Shown here: positions 5,190 through 6,155 of the stretch, in pieces
How positions within the stretch are numbered: the first letter of the stretch is position 1
Layout: the number at the start of each line of letters is the position of its first letter
Origin: Planctomycetota bacterium
GTDB lineage: Bacteria > Planctomycetota > Phycisphaerae > WQYP01
Assembly (NCBI GenBank): GCA_021852245.1
Contig: JAJZNY010000240.1
Span: 1 to 6,155, forward strand
Reading direction: 5' to 3'
DNA: 6,155 nucleotides
The notes under the pieces: model-generated
What the model was told of the DNA's origin: nothing
Seen by the model: the letters and a program-made list of their open reading frames with translations, nothing else
The model's database searches: none
Program-made: the position numbers and the translations under genes

Positions 5190-6005
5190 ATGGTCGCAGC
5201 CGACAATGAATTGATGCACAACGCACAGGCCATTCGCCGCCGCACGCAGCCGCTGGCGAATAATCTGTATCAGGGGATGACGCCGGACGCGGTGACGGGA
5301 CTGTATTATGAACGCAATCGCGATTATTCGCCGAGCCTCGGCCGGTGGATGGAGCAGGACCCGGCCCAATTTATTAACGGGGCCAATACGTATCAGTTTG
5401 TGACGTCTGATCCGTTAGGCAGAACGGACTCGACCGGGGATTTTGCCATATCTCTCACTGCGGGGTATTCAAAGACTTTCGTATTAGCGTTTGGTCCGAC
5501 GCCCATACCTGATGTTGGATGGGAAGTATTGGCGAGCGTGAGCGTGCGGGCGATTTCATGCTGCTGCTGCGGCCAACGTAAAAGAGAGCATCTGGCGGAG
5601 GCAAGTGTGAGCCTGACAGGAGAGATTGTCTGGGGCGGCGAGTTTAAAGGAACGGTGGCGTCGGGGTCTCCCCGCGGGTCCGGATGGCGCAATCCCACAA
5701 CCGGCAAGTTCATCAAAGCCCCATCTGTAGAGGGCGGAAGCACTGGCAGCCAGGGCGTAGGGACCGACGTGAAATGCCCGAAGGCCGGCGTAAGCGGGTT
5801 TGCCGAGGCATTTCTGGAGGCGTCGGGAGGCGCTTTCTATGGTGTGAGAGTATCTGTTACTTTTCCCGTATATCCCCACCTTGAAGAGCCGCATTTTCAG
5901 GTTACGGAAGTGTGGGGGATTTATGGAGCCGAGGCATCCCTTGGCGTGACCGGGGGAATACAGATCGTGGAGCCGCTGGGAACAACTTATGACCTCACGG
6001 CCTGA
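5190..6005 (+). CDS. Orphan RHS core fragment with long beta-rich tail (cassette 2)
   Basis: A 271-residue ORF. Residues 24-71 are the same RHS core as in the gene at 4049, ending in a well-kept boundary SDPLGRTDSTG (73-83). The tail of about 188 residues (84-271) is different and unrecognised. It alternates short stretches of hydrophobic and small residues (ISLTAGYSKTFVLAF, EASVSLTGEIVWGGEF, GVSGFAEAFLEASGGAFYGV, AEASLGVTGGIQIVE), suggesting beta-strands. It contains a cysteine run CCCCGQRKREH (124-134) and one more cysteine at 196. No catalytic motif of a known nuclease, deaminase or ADP-ribosyltransferase toxin is apparent. GAGG lies 7 nt before the ATG, and an in-frame TGA lies four codons upstream, so as read it is an independent ORF without RHS repeats. 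The stop overlaps the start region of a downstream membrane-protein gene. Confidence 0.75.
   Translation: MVAADNELMHNAQAIRRRTQPLANNLYQGMTPDAVTGLYYERNRDYSPSLGRWMEQDPAQFINGANTYQFVTSDPLGRTDSTGDFAISLTAGYSKTFVLAFGPTPIPDVGWEVLASVSVRAISCCCCGQRKREHLAEASVSLTGEIVWGGEFKGTVASGSPRGSGWRNPTTGKFIKAPSVEGGSTGSQGVGTDVKCPKAGVSGFAEAFLEASGGAFYGVRVSVTFPVYPHLEEPHFQVTEVWGIYGAEASLGVTGGIQIVEPLGTTYDLTA
5259..5402 (+). repeat. Direct repeat copy 2: 48-codon RHS core
   Basis: Second copy of the repeat at 4115-4258 (131/144 identical, no gaps). A shorter shared element, GCGCGTTAT then a TTTT run, also lies 42-43 nt before each ATG (4007-4015 and 5147-5155). The similarity between cassettes therefore begins before the ORFs but is much weaker there than in the core. 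Confidence 0.95.
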
Positions 6006-6155
6006 TGATCAACGATCTGGCGGGGAGGCGTTGCTTTCCCTCGGCGAACGTACAGCCTTGCGAATCTTCGGTGGGCTTGGCGTTATAAATTTGATTTTAT
6101 TTTTGGGATTGGTCTTTCTAAACGCGCTTGGTATCGAATTGGGTACTGGTTCTCG
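5989..6155 (+). CDS. Putative small membrane protein, partial at right edge, overlapping RHS cassette 2
   Basis: An ORF starting at the ATG at 5989, overlapping the last 17 nt of the RHS-tip gene in another frame and open to the window end (55 codons). The N-terminus is hydrophilic (MTSRPDDQRSGGEALLSLGE), followed by a hydrophobic helix at about 26-48 (IFGGLGVINLILFLGLVFLN). This is the same kind of product, at the same relative place, as the membrane protein after cassette 1, though the sequences are not alike. The upstream GGGA is a weak ribosome site; the overlap suggests translational coupling. An alternative ATG at 6005 (in the TGATG overlap) gives only a 27-codon ORF. The family is unknown. 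Confidence 0.5.
   Translation, partial: MTSRPDDQRSGGEALLSLGERTALRIFGGLGVINLILFLGLVFLNALGIELGTGS

Noticed and set aside
3838..6155. Insertion sequence or transposon carrying the RHS cassettes
   Set aside because: I found no transposase-like frame, terminal inverted repeats or target-site duplication; the only repeats are the RHS cores and their leaders.
1..6155. tRNA, rRNA or CRISPR array
   Set aside because: No cloverleaf-like segment, rRNA motif or regularly spaced short repeat was seen on reading through the window.

Overview
The window reads as one bacterial chromosomal segment of moderately high GC. Nothing in it fixes the taxon. The style of the RHS core (YYERNRDYSPSLGRW, then a QDP and an NTYQFV segment) and the long MnmA insert with a GCCS motif suggest a Planctomycetota-like or related environmental bacterium, but this is inference without a search.

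Left part, minus strand (1-2708): three tightly packed genes read leftwards. They are mnmA (tRNA 2-thiouridylase), a GT9/heptosyltransferase-like glycosyltransferase, and a glutamate dehydrogenase-family gene cut by the left edge. The genes overlap by about 40 nt and 4 nt, so they are very probably one operon. The glutamate dehydrogenase appears to start at a TTG that overlaps the glycosyltransferase stop codon.

Middle (2709-3850): a roughly 160-190 bp divergent intergenic region holds a 15-bp perfect dyad. A two-gene plus-strand operon follows: an AhpD-like carboxymuconolactone decarboxylase-family protein with CxxCxxxH, then a rhodanese fused to a YgaP-type (DUF2892) membrane domain. A hairpin-plus-T terminator lies directly after it. 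Together they look like a small thiol/peroxide or reactive-sulfur module.

Right part (3850-6155): this is an accessory region. Two short tandem genes each begin with a near-identical 48-codon RHS-repeat-associated core (about 91% nucleotide identity, 11 of 13 changes synonymous) and then switch to completely unrelated C-terminal tails. Each is followed by a gene for a small single-pass membrane protein; the second runs off the right edge. A possible third, decayed RHS boundary lies just upstream. This is the layout of an array of displaced RHS tips (orphan polymorphic-toxin C-terminal cassettes with candidate immunity or partner genes). Neither tail nor either membrane protein matches a family I recognise, so this is the part of the window most likely to be undescribed.
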